From NCBI RefSeq assembly GCF_000002985.6, contig NC_003279.8:9982001-10046000 (forward strand): 64,000 nucleotides of DNA. Direction: 5' to 3'. A model generated the notes under the pieces. The model searched no databases, had not been told where the DNA came from, and saw only the letters and a list, made by a program, of their open reading frames with translations. This document shows, in pieces, positions 12,551 through 24,705 of the stretch; position 1 is the first letter of the stretch, and each line of letters begins with the position of its first letter. The DNA comes from Caenorhabditis elegans. Taxonomy: Eukaryota; Nematoda; Chromadorea; Rhabditida; Rhabditidae. The translations under genes were made by a program, and so were the position numbers.

Positions 12551-12677
12551 TACTTAAAGGTGCACAGATTTATTCGGATGGGTTGGCACGATGAAAAATT
12601 ATGGTTCTAGTTTTTCCGGTGTTTTGATTCTTTCTCGTGGCGAGACCCATCCGAATATATCAGTGCACCTTTAAGTA
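12551..12677. mobile_element. Short inverted-repeat element, TACTTAAAGGTGCAC ends
   Basis: About 33 bp at each end are inverted repeats (TACTTAAAGGTGCACAG to TGTGCACCTTTAAGTA with small differences), with the word GGATGGGT inside each arm. A related word, CGTGGCGAGACCC, also occurs at about 3725. Confidence 0.75.
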
Positions 12678-12730
12678 CGTGTTTCTCAAAAATGCAAAAT
12701 TTCCGATATATTATTAATATTACACATTAT

Positions 12731-15700
12731 TTAAGACTCTGAGACTGTCTCGTCGAGAGCGAATAATACTCCTTGATAGGTGATTCCGTTGATTTCCATT
12801 GATACTGACATTGATGTCTTTGAGTTATCTGAAATTATTGAAATTAAGGAAGCTATTTATTTAAATTGTTGTAGATTTTTCAACAAAATTTATTATTAAT
12901 CAGTAATTAAATTATCGTTTTTTAAACAAAAAATACGGTCTTACCACGACCTGAAGAACATTGAAAAAACAGATTACTGTATCTCTCATAGTATCAATTT
13001 TTGTGAAAAAAATACCATTAAATTTAGCAATTTTCTTCTATTTTAATTAAGTTTCCTTTCATACCTGAATGTTTTGTACTAATCCTCATACTCGATGCAC
13101 CATTTGTTTTGACGTCATTTTCTAGTTTTGGTCTTTTCGCTGAAATTTCCGAGTTCATTTTATAAAAAATCATTTTTCAACAAACCAGGAATGTCTGAGT
13201 CATTACTAGACGTAGATTCTCTTCCAGAATTATGAATATTTCCTCCATTGCCATTTGAACATGCTGTGAGCCCTAGACTTTGGCGCGCGACTTGCTGTTG
13301 AACAGCTCTCTGAGCTCTTTCTAGATTTCTTTGATGAGCTTCAAGTATTGCCATTTGCTCGGCTCCATAGCTTGTTCCAAAGAGGCCAGAAGCCTGGAGA
13401 CTTAATGTATTTTCATCGTCAAGGAGGTCTGTAATAAGGAGAGATTGGAAGTTTCTGGATTTTTTGGTTAAAAATAAACAAGATAAATACAAACCATTTC
13501 TCATTCCTAATCCATTTAATTGATTATTAAGCATTGTTGCAGCAGCACTTGCAGCATGTGGAAGTTGAAAAGGTAATGGAAATGATGGAGCCGTCCGTCT
13601 TCCAGGTGCTTCTCGTCGATTACCATCAATTGCTTGTTGAAGATCAGATTGATTTGAAAGTTTCTCTTTTTCACACTCATAATCATATAAATATTTTTGA
13701 TATTGTGTTCGAAGAGTAAAAGCAGCTGATGTGATAGATGATGGAAGATTTAGTCCTTTTGTTATTTCTCTCCATAATTTCTTATTTATTATTTCAACAA
13801 GACCGCCATGTTGTACAACAAGTCGATATAATTCATAAAGATCAAGTACTTGCTTTGCCATTATTGGAATTCGTGTTACCGGTTTTCCTGGAAATTTTGA
13901 TTTTTAGGTGAGATTATAAAATTGGAAGTTTAATAGTTGGAATTTTTGGTTGAAGAAAAAAATTCTTAATTTGGGCTTACGATTAAACTTACTACTTACT
14001 ACCTACAAATTTATTATTATTTTTCTTATTCTTTGTGTAACCTTACCTATTCTATGCATGAAATTGAGCCAATCATCCAACCATTCCTTCCTTTTCACAT
14101 CGTCTGACAATTCGTACAACTGAAAAAAACTTAATTATTTCAAAAGTCCCTCTTTCATTTTCTTCTCTCATCAAAAACATGCCCATTTAGTTTTGAAAAA
14201 GGCCCAACTTATTGTAATGACTAATAAGTGTAATACTCAATAATGGTTCTCCCCCACTCAAAAACTTCTCTTCTTCCATTTAGAAGCTTCTCATAATTAA
14301 ATATTCGTTCGAGTCACTCAATTAGCCGACTTTAAGAAAAAAGAAAATGAAGTATAATTGATTTGGGTTGAAATGGGATATGGAATTGCAATATGAGAGA
14401 AAATAAGAAAATTAGATAATTCACAACAAAATTAGAGAAAAGTTACGGTACCTGGATATTCAAGCAAAGGTTCTATGCAAAATTCGTGAGGTACCAGGAA
14501 ATTGGTGGGGATTTTTTTTGAAGTTTTTATTTTTTCCAGGTTCACTTGGAAGTTTCAAATTTCTGGACAAAATTGCAAGAAACCCCCTTTTTATTGTAAA
14601 ATTTCATAAATAACCACCAATTTCTAAATTCAAATATAGATTCTATATTTTGATCATAAATCATTTCTAATCTTTCTCTCTTCTATTATTCCTCTGCTTC
14701 GCCCATTTTCAACCCCCCGGATGGGAAGCTATTGCTCTCTATTATTACATGTTGTAAACTCTGGTGGTCTCCCTCCTCATCCCATTATATTCCCCCTTTT
14801 TACAATCATTATTATTATTATTATTATGTTTAAAATGTTTTATTTTATTGCGTCAAGTCTGTCAGAAACCCATCAAAAGAGCATGTTTTTGAAAATAAAT
14901 TAAATTGATTATCCACAAAAAGAGTTTTTAGTAGTCATCGTGTGTTTTTGATGTTAACTATAATAAGTAGCCACTTCAATTTTTTGTTGAAAACTTCAAA
15001 ATGACACACACGATGACGCACCTCTGAAAGTTTATCGATACTTCCAAACTTTTCCCAGAATACTCCACCGTTTGATGGGGAAATTGAAGGATTCTGAAAA
15101 CACCAAAAACATAATGTTTGATATTACAAAAAATGACAGGAACTTGGTTGTTTAATTGTAGATTTGCAGAGGGTGCAAGGAAATTTTTCATAAATTATTT
15201 TTCCACATTCTTCAATTTTAACAGCGAATATCTCCCTTGGCTTTTGTTTTGGCATATAGCCAACAAACAAACTATTTGGAATTTCTGTTTCTGTAATTTT
15301 TTTGTTCGTTTTCCTTTTGTACCGTTGAAATACGCCAAAATATATTCTTTCAAAGTGGAGTGGAGTGCCCAACTAATAGAAAAAATATGACAAACTATGT
15401 TTCGAACTTTAATCTCTCTAATATTCTGATCATTCCCACTTAATCAGCTGATAACAGTGTTAAAAAGTGAACACACACATGTTCTATGCTTTTCCATTCT
15501 TTTCTTCCAACATTATTAATCTATTTGATTCGAGCAGCCAATCGGCTCCGCAAACAAATGCTCTTGCGCACTCAAATTCTCTCCGTAGACTCCGCCCAGA
15601 AAGTTAATGCAAGTTTTATATTGATTCAAAATTAAAAAGTAGTACTGTATCGGTTTCAAATTTAAAAAAAAAGTTGAAATCAAAGGAATCAAGCTAATCC

Positions 15701-17928
15701 TAGACTAGTTGAAAGCAGTTTTAGATTAGGTGTGGTCTGACACTTGTGAAAACTTTTCTTTATTTTTCTAGATGCCAATGAGAAATGATTAACGTGGTCC
15801 AGATCTTGGCTAGTATTTTCTGAAATAAATCTAACAAATAATATTTATCTCAGAATATATCTCAAAATCAAAAACTATAAATAATTCATTAGTGAGACTT
15901 ATTGTATATATCTAACTCATAATTGATTAGTTGTACATAGGTAAAACAAATGGCCTTTCTCTTTCTCATATTACCCCTCACAAGTTGACAACACGAAGCG
16001 AATTAGTGATTCCGAAGGTGTGAACAATAGATTTGTAAATGTGTGAACACAATGCTTCATCATCTATTCTTTCAAGGAATCACTTGAGATACGGTAGCTA
16101 CGAAAGAAAGTTGTTGCACACATAATTAACTAAAATGCTTCTCCATCTTTGCTCGTCACTATGGTAATTGGAGATGAATACGGAATTAAGATGAGAAGGG
16201 GGAAAACACTGAGAAATTCTGAATACATTTCTAAAATTTGTTCTAGATTTTCAATTTTTCAATTAATTTAACGTTGGAAAATCTACATGTTGCACAAAAA
16301 AGGTATCAAAGTAATTTAATTTATTATATGACGAATAGGAAATTTGCCTTTTGTGAAGACAATAGCGCTCCGCGACTATGTAGAAAAAACGCTCATCATA
16401 TATTTTCCGGTTGTTGTTAATTATTGTTTTATTGTAAAATTGGAACCCAATAAATCTGTAACTCAAATTTTTTCATTAACACTACCGTATTTCCTCTATT
16501 AGTAAGGCATGCAAAACTAATTTTCGGACACCTAATTTGATGCAAAACTAATGGAGGTGCAAAACTAATTTTCGAACAGGTTTTTTCTCATGTTTCCCAT
16601 TAAGTTATGACATAATATCACCAATTTCAATGACAAATTATGAACCGAAATGGACGAATTTTACGACTGATACGCAAAAATTGTCCGAATTGTACTCATA
16701 TTTTGCCTATTTTGACTTGTTATACCAAGTCTGTAAGAGTTTTCCTAATTTTTAGAACGACTTTATAATGCAAATTTTGAATTCCTAAAATTAGGGAACA
16801 AATGAAGCGGTGCAAAACTATTAAGGTGCAAAACTAATGGAGGTGCAAAACTAATAGAGGTGCCTAACTAATAGAGGAAATACGGTATTCAATTTTTTTA
16901 TTGAACTTTAACTATTCCTATCGTTTGCCCATAAAGCATGGTTTATCCCAAAAAGGCTAACCTGCTTAAACTGTTCTTCGTATGACCATGCTGGACCAGA
17001 TGCATTTATACCAGATTCTGATGGTTCTTCTGATTTCACTGATGTTTCTTTTCTGAATCCTCCTAATGTCAAATCTTCTGGTTCTCCTTGATTAGTGTTC
17101 TCTTCGTCATAGTCGTCAAGTCCCGGAGAAATTGCTGTTAAGCCTGACGCAAGACCTAGAAGCTGTTGCTGAATACTGAATGGACCCTGAAGTGCTTGAA
17201 AGATCGGTGGTAAATTGAGAGGCGCTCGTAGATTTGACAGATTCAATTGTGAATTTAGAAGTCGTTGAACTACTTTTTGCCGGGATTCCAGGTCGAATAC
17301 GTTTAGGTTTGCTGTTAGATCGGGAGAAGCTGGAGGTGATTTCTGCTGAAATTTTTTTATTGGATTGTCAGTTTTGGATATTTCAGAAGTTTCAGACCTG
17401 CACAGATTTGCCAATAAATATTGAAGAAACTAAATTTTCCGAAAATCCGAGCTACACTAAAAATTCAGTGAAGACGTCAAATTTTAAAAGTCAAAGAAAG
17501 CAAGATGTCGAATTTGTGGTTTTTGAAGCTCCGAAAATGCCTTCGTAAAAATCTTGCTAATGTAAATTGAAAATACTTTTTGCTCACTTATCAAGCTTTG
17601 AAAAACTGTTCAAATTGAAAAATAAAAAAGTGAACAAAATAAAGAAGTGAAAAAGTGCCATCAATTTACATTATAGTCAGAAAAATTCAAGTAACCGTAC
17701 TCCTTATAAACGCACACTTTCCTGCATTTAACAAAATAATTGATCGTGTCGGACCGGTCACCGTATTAAGAGTTAAAAATAAAGCCAAACCTCTTCTGTT
17801 TGATCATCAACTCGTTCATCACAATTACTGCTTGAATCATCATGATGTCCACCAACATTAACAGTTTCTTGAGTCGGCTCCTTTGACATACTGACGAACA
17901 GTTGCGGTTCGTCAATCCTTACGGACAT
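12731..17928 (-). CDS. cfi-1: CFI-1, ARID3-type transcription factor
   Basis: Worm member of the Bright/Dead-ringer/ARID3 family; a terminal-selector-type regulator of neuron subtype identity acting in the nucleus. Eight exons on the minus strand: 17928-17791, 17345-16962, 15093-15022, 14119-14047, 13887-13495, 13428-13186, 13139-13065 and 12828-12731; frames close to 491 residues. The start ATG is the first codon after an acceptor, so an additional 5' exon or trans-splicing is possible. The ARID domain spans about 210-295 (WLDDWLNFMHRIGKPV, then IPIMAKQVLDLYELYRLV). The C-terminal REKLES-like block shows SMEINGITYQGVLF. The N-terminal third is acidic, Ser/Gln-rich and poorly structured. The intron at 13494-13429 is 66 nt and stop-free in frame, so its retention would insert 22 residues. 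The acceptor of exon 2 is a tandem CAGCAG. About 14.8 kb of gene-poor DNA lies upstream. Confidence 0.93.
14120..15021 (-). other. cfi-1 intron 4, no feature seen
   Basis: Roughly 0.9 kb of AT-rich intron with a short ATT microsatellite near 14808-14826. No ORF or repeat end recognised. Confidence 0.5.
16483..16887. mobile_element. MITE-like element with TACCGTATTTCCTCTATTAG ends, in cfi-1 intron
   Basis: Perfect 21-bp terminal inverted repeats starting and ending in TA, about 405 bp in all. Sub-terminal copies of AGGTGCAAAACTAATGG are repeated at both ends (two on the left, four on the right). Fragments with CCTCTATTAG occur elsewhere (about 19935, 27890, inverted near 34045). No coding capacity. 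Confidence 0.85.
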
Positions 17929-20900
17929 CTGCAAGAAAATACAAACTCTTAGAATTCATTTTCCATCATCCATCGTCATCATCACGGTCATCAAAAGAAC
18001 GAGAAATAGAGCGAGAAGTTCTTGTAGATATTAGAGAGAGGGGCCACACACACCACAAAAATTCCTTGGGTCTTTTTGAAAAATCTAATGGGTAACACAT
18101 GTTTGTTCGTGTTGGAGAAGAGCCGGAACAAAAGTGAACTCGTTCTTTTTTTGCACTGGTCGGGTGGCAGACATTATGGTTTCATATCGCATCAATTAGC
18201 AAGGAAGGGGTGGATGAAGATGCCGAGAAGAAAAGGAAAACAACTGCTTAGAAGTTTTTTTTTAATCGACGAAATGATTTACATCGAATGAGAAAAGAGC
18301 ACAAGAGGAGAAGGCAATTGTGGCAGAGAAGTGCAATTTTATGAAGGGGATCTAATCGAAATTGACACGGGTGGAAATCAATTGTCAAATCACTCAAAAA
18401 CATTCGAACGAAATTGCGAGTAGTTTATAAAAGTTCAAGTGGAGAAATGTCAGGATATTAGAGTTCTTATTTGAAATCTGAAGTTCTATCGGATTCACAA
18501 AAATACATGATTCATTTGAAAGCCAATGAAAAATGTGATGCGTCTGGGAGGCCTCTCATTGTAGGATTAAAAAAAAAGTATTTGTTCATCAAAATCCTTT
18601 CAAATTGCTCTTAAATAACGGATAATATGTAATTGTACAAAAAATAATTTTTTTCTGTTAGTCTATTTGAGTGAATTTCGAAAAGTGCAAAAAATGTTAA
18701 ATGCAAAAACGCACAACTGGCCAAGATATGGGTCGAGACTATTTAAAGATTTTTAAAATGTTTTTTTTTTACTTTTTAAGAAGAAATTTTTTTTACTTAC
18801 AGGTAGGCTATTCAAATAGGGTTGGTTTGTAATGCAATAAGTGTCAAAATTAAGCCTCGCCCAAACTTGGCTTTTTCAATATTTCAGTTCAAATTTTATT
18901 GTACACAATTTTCAGTTAAAAAATTTAACGATTGATATGTATCAGAATTGGAAAACTATTTAATTTCTGAGATGATGTAAAGTTGCTCTATTGCTTGCAC
19001 AAGATCTTGGCACAGCGCCAAGCTTGCATGCCCTTTGAGTGTCGGCTCGGCTACTCAGTGATAAGATTTCTGACTTTTTGGACAATGATTGGCAGACTTA
19101 CTCACCAACCACGTAGATAGTTTAATTTTGTTTCAGAAAAGACTGGTTGAAATCAAAACCGATAAAATGAAGTCGAATGAAATGAAATGCAAAATTATAA
19201 ATCCCATCTATTAAATTAACATATCAAATCAAAAAACAATTTTAATGATATAAATGAAAAGGACAAACAGTTAAAACAAGAGGTGAACATAAAAATCATA
19301 TGATGAGGGATGGGGAAATGAGACACAAGACCAGATTACATCAATTACCGTAATCCGTTCTGAACTTTGCGCTATATCAATTAGACAAACTCGGGGGCTC
19401 TAGAACACGGAGAGATCATGGAGTGCGGCAAGACGCAGGAACGTCCGGGCAGCCGATTTTTGTGTGTTTCACAGTGTTTCAAACAGTGTCTTTTCGGTTG
19501 TCAATTGAGCGAGAAGAGAGTAGATGTAGATGCGCAATTTAAGGCAAACATTTGGATGGAAACGAGGAGCACAGTGAGCGGGGTGGGGAGATGATATTTT
19601 GCGCCCACTTGGATGACTTGTTCTCTCCCTCAATCTATTGCTATCTCTCTTGTTAAGCAATACGGTAATCATCGTCAATGATTTTGTGTCGTATCTGCCT
19701 TAACAAACACTCTGAATCTCTTCTATTAACTCAATATTTCACAAGATGTCTCTTGATAATAATCGACAAGTTTACACGGAAAACGAGGAGACACATTCAA
19801 CCAACTTAAACGAGTGAAGTACAGATTAAGATTTCAATTAGTCCAAATTTATATACTTTTGATATTAAAATTTTTAAAAATATTCATTAAAAAGTAAAGT
19901 GTTGCACACTTACATGATATTTGCATACCATATTGCCTCTATTAGCAGTGCACCTTAACTGACAGCTCGTATCTCGGTTGTCTTGTAGTTTTAATTTTTT
20001 TTTCGAGTTGTTATGTTTCATTTACTAAAGTAACTGAAAGTTTATGATAAAATGTAGGGAAACATTTGAACTTTTGTGTAATTATTTCAAATTTGGCTTG
20101 AAAGAAGAACTCCAAAATAACAACGTCAGGGTGCGCGAAAAACCTCCAAATTTGACGAAAATTCGACTTTATAATTGAAAATTTATGTTAAAATGTTGAA
20201 AAAGTTTTGAAAAACTGAAAATAGGCTTGAAAGATGTAAATTGTAATCAAACAGTGCTCCAGATTTCTATAACTTTTTCAATCGAAAAGTTTGACACAAC
20301 AACTGAAAAACACAGTTGTAAGCATTGAGTTTAATACCTAGTACACCGATTAGAACTAACTTTTATATAAATTTGAAAATGCTCGTGTCAAATAAGTTTA
20401 AAATAATACATATACTAAACAGTTATCTGGATGTGCTAGAAGTTTGAAGACTGGATGAAAAAATAATTAGATTTAAGTCGAAACACTTATTTATATTTCC
20501 AGCTCAACAATTACAATCTCTTAATTTTCTGGTGCAAAATCAGTCCGAGCAACGGGTAAAACAAGCCGAAGTTCGAAGACAGTTCTAAACAAACTCTCAA
20601 AAGTTCTTCCAAAACTGAGCGCCAAAATGAACAATTGGGCATTCGAATAAAAATGAAAAGTTGGAAATGGTTTGGTAGTATTGGAGTAAAGTGTGTCTGA
20701 CCAATCAAGCCGCATATTAAGGCCACGCCTACTTTTGGGAAGCAGCCTCCTGGCTTCACTTCTAAAGATGGAAATTGAGAATTGGAAAGGCGCAGAGAAA
20801 TGAGAGAAAGTTGGAGATAGAGAGAAATGAAAAGAGAGGAAGAGAAGACGATTACGATAGAAATGAGGTGGAGTCTAAAAGGAATGGAAAAGGGAAGAAT

Positions 20901-22219
20901 ATGAGCATGTTGCAATTTGAATTTCAGTCAATTATAGGTTAATCTAAAATGAAAATACAAAAATATGCATATTGAAAATATATCCTGAAAAAAATCTTTA
21001 ACATCTTAAGATTTTTGTTTAAAAAAACAAATAGGCTGAAAATTGAAACAGCAAACAATGTCAGATATCAATTATGATAAATTTCTAGATTTTAGAATTT
21101 GCAAAACAAATTTGCAAAACAAAACATACATAGGGTTTTAGAGAATTCAAACACTGAAATTTTGCATCTATTCTTTCGTTTTCAAATTGACAAAAACTAA
21201 GACCGATTTAAATTTGTTTGATCAGAAAACTTACAAAAAAAGCCTAGAGAAACAACCGATTTGGAAAGTTTGTCCCAGAATCTGCTTTAATGAATAAACC
21301 CCCGTTTGTCGGCCTTTTTCAAAAATATTTTCACAGATTTTTTCAGGCTTTAATCTGATATCTCTGTAGTATTTTGCAGGATGCCAACTAGAGTATTCCA
21401 GGTAAATCAATTACGAACAGCAGAAATTTCTCGAATCAATATCTTTGCAATATGTACTTTTTGAACATTTTAAAACAAGTTTTTAAGATATCAAAATTAT
21501 TCAGAGTTTTTAAAATAGTTCTTAAAGACAATTGTCCTTCGAATTTTTTACGGAATATCTAGAATCTGAACAACGAGAATATATGGCTAATAAATGAACA
21601 AATAATAAAGTAGTGACCTAATGAAAGTGTCTCTTGGAATGTTGTGCATGTAATCCTAGACTCATATCAACGGTGTGGCTATCATTATCTTTCCTCTTTT
21701 CATTTCACCTCATTCATTCATTTCATTTTTTTTCGTGCTCACAGCCGATGATCGGGCACCCATCGACCTGACACGAGATATGTCCGAACACTTTTTCTCT
21801 TTCTCTGAGGAGTGGGGAGGTACTCACTTCTCATTTTCTCTTCATATCATTTATCACTTATCTTTTTTCGATCCGTGGGGAGAAGCTAAGACTACCTTGA
21901 TGAGAGCAAGATGTGAGAGTGATGGAAGGCGATTCGATAAAAATATATAAAGATTTTGTGGATGTGATTTTGTATAGATGAAGGAATAAGATTGATTGAC
22001 ATTCATTTAGTTGTTTGGAAAGAATTCAATGAGAAAACTTGGTTTCTTTTTTAATGAATCATAGTGTAAAAATGAAGGTTTGACGCTCCTAGATATCAGC
22101 TACAGTATCCTAAAAAGTAACATTAATCGGAGGAATTCACCAATTTACCATTTCAAAATTCAAATTGAAGAAAGCATATGTAAATTCAAAAATGGAGATT
22201 TCTCTAATTTTCAGATTTT

Positions 22220-22425
22220 TCTGCCAGGCATTCAGGCATATCTACCGGCCTACGCGCCAGCCTACTTTCCGAAATTTGGGGTGAAGTCGGTTGATTGGTG
22301 TTTATTTTTAATTTGGAATAATACGTTCAAAATTCAAACGAAAAATACTGTTCACTGGTACTTTAAAAGTAGGCATGACTGTAGGCACAAAGCAGGCAGG
22401 CATTACCGTGCCTACGTAGAAGACC
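22220..22425. repeat. Inverted repeat built from AGGCAGGCAT words
   Basis: The left arm CAGGCATTCAGGCATATCTA... (about 22228-22266) and right arm GTAGGCATGACTGTAGGCAC... (about 22370-22420) are complementary in a degenerate way. Same word family at about 22980-23025, 30122-30195, 32340-32405 and 42080-42305. Confidence 0.6.
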
Positions 22426-23951
22426 TGAAAAAAAACAACATTCCGAATTGTTCCATAATAAAAAATTATATAAAACTCCCCGCCTAAAAATACCAATTTT
22501 GAAACAATGTCAAAAGTTCCAAAAAGTGCAGAAATAAGAGTTAACACCCTGAGGTGTGGTCGTGACATGAGTCCCCCACACGAGAAAAATGAGAAATCGA
22601 GAGAATTGACAAAGTGGTGTCAAGAATAAAAGAGAGGGAGAGAGAGAGAGTGTGGAGAGCAAGTGTTTTGTGGTCGAAACACGAAAAGAATGGTCCCCAT
22701 GTTGTTTTTGTTTTTGTTTGATGCGAGAGATCGACAGGTGCTGATGGACATAATTGGATGAAGGAAGAAGGGGAGAAAAGACCAAGAGGAGGAGGTAATC
22801 GGTGTGGAACAAGAGAAGAAGCTTCAATTCTACAGAAGCCTATGTCAAGTCAAGAGAGCTTCCAGGGACTTCAGATGGTTTGGAATACGACGAGAGATCC
22901 CATGGTAAGTTTGGAGGAAAATTTTAATTTTTAAAATCTTAATTACATTGCTACTAGTAGAGACGTAACGAAGATTTACAGGCACGTTGAGGTAGGCACG
23001 TACGCCTGAAAACATGCCTGTCTATCGTGTGATAATTACTTTAGCTGTCGCATTTTATTGAATACAGGCTATTGAATAAACGTTTTTATAACGTTTAAAA
23101 GTCTGAAAATATTTCAAGTAAAAGTGATAAATCCTAAACTTTCAAAGCCTCTTAGCTATCTACAGCCGAAAGTTCGGAATTTCATTGTTTAGCTGCCCGA
23201 GGATTCACTTAAACATGCTGAAATCTTGCTTTTAAATATTCATAAGAAGAATAAGAAGAGGCGAAAAGTACTCGTATCCTTTTCGTTCTCAAATTTCAAT
23301 CATCATCCTCATTCCCATGAATCTTCAGAATTCACTCATCTCACCTACAGTATCCCCGTGCCTCCTCCTCAATCGGATTGTCTCTTCAGAAGATAATTGA
23401 GTGGGTGAGACTGACTCCGTGGAGCAGGAGGAGGCAATGCGGAGGTACTTCATAAATTAATCAATAAAACAAAATATTGTTTCTGTGACTCGTTTTGAGG
23501 AGGAGGAGTGAAGTGAATACAATTGAAGGAAAAGATGATGAGGGAAGAGGGATGGGTAATTAGTATGTTGTTATAGAGCATAAGTCAGCTGCCTCCTATC
23601 CGAAAGAACAAGAGAAATTGTCCATATTGTTCAATTCAGAGATGAGCACAAAAAGAATGAGTTGAGCCCTCCTACCAATTATCCGTCCGGTGAGCAATAA
23701 CATGAGTTGGATACGGTGAAAGTTGGAAAAGTCGAAATAAAATGTTCAATGTTTTCTCACTTTTTCTGAATGGGAAACCTGCCCGAATTTGATCTTCTAG
23801 AAGTACGGAAAATCTCAATGTAAATCATCTGAAAATAAAATATTTTAGAGCATAAATTTACCGCAATTTCTGGAGTTCAATGGAATGGAATATAGTAGAA
23901 TTTAAAAAGATTTGAAAAAAAAGTTTTAGGACTACAAACAGGTGTATATAT

Positions 23952-24427
23952 CAGGGCTGTGCGGCAAATCTCAAAATTTGCCGAGCTCGGCAAATTTGGC
24001 AAATCTCTTTTTTCAATATTTGCCGAGCACGGCAAATTCGGCAAATTCGGCAAATTCGGCAAATTTGCCGTGCTTAACAAACTCGGAAAAATTTGATATT
24101 TTTTATGTTTTTTGGAGCACCAAAACTACTGAATTCTTAACACACATCTGGTTTCTGAATAAGTTCCGCGTAGTATGTCTGTTTAAGCATCAAAATAGCT
24201 CAATTTTGTGTCATTTTACTAAATTTTTGGCTAAAAAATCAATAGTTTTAGTCAAAATTGTACTGTCAAATTTTTGATGTGTGCGGCAAATTTCGAAATT
24301 TGCCGAGCTCGGCAAATTCGGCAAATCTACTTTTTTGAAATTTGCCGTGCTCGGCAAATTCGGCAAATTTGCCGAGCTCGGCAAACGGCGAATTCGGAAA
24401 ATTCGGCAAATTTGCCGCACACCCCTG
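23952..24427. repeat. GGCAAATTTGCC-rich inverted repeat element
   Basis: Both ends carry clusters of GGCAAATTCGGCAAATT and TTTGCCGAGCTCGGCAAA, and the outer edges (AGGGCTGTGCGGCAAAT and ATTTGCCGCACACCCCTGG) are inverted copies. About 200 bp of unrelated spacer (24075-24280) lies between. TATATAT sequence borders both sides. Confidence 0.8.
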
Positions 24428-24683
24428 GTATATATATTATTTACTATATATAAAGCGCTTATTCCGTTTGTCCATAGTTCGTAGTCTATGTAGTCTTTGT
24501 AGTCTGTGACGTTTTGGCTTCTGGAAGGATAGTGAGTTGGGCTTAGTGTAGGGATATAGTCGGGGTACTGTAGTGGTACAATAGTGGTACGGTAGGAGTA
24601 CTGTATGATTACGGTAGTTTCAGAAAAAGTAGTTTTCAGCTCCAGAAGTCGGGGGCCGTGCCGGAGGTGCGGTCCACGGCTGG
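24428..24683 (+). repeat. Dispersed repeat, copy 1 of a pair with 45409-45660
   Basis: From ATATAAAGCGCTTATTCCG through GGTCCACGGCTGG this 0.25-kb block is about 90% identical by eye to the reverse complement of 45409-45660. It includes the block CTGTAGTGGTACAATAGTGG and a GC-rich end. Ends directly in a TA microsatellite (24684-24705). Confidence 0.8.
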
Positions 24684-24705
24684 TATATATATATATATAT
24701 ATATA
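24684..24705. repeat. TA dinucleotide microsatellite
   Basis: About eleven TA units directly at the end of the dispersed repeat. Confidence 0.9.

Larger units (their letters stand above)
11592..12730. other. Intergenic between convergent alg-5 and cfi-1
   Basis: Holds both 3' UTRs and two inverted-repeat elements (12154-12399 and 12551-12677). No coding ORF supported. Confidence 0.6.

Noticed and set aside
20511-20915. 134-codon minus-strand ORF upstream of cfi-1
   Set aside because: Low-complexity Ser/Leu/Ile-rich translation of a GA-rich tract; no splice or start context.
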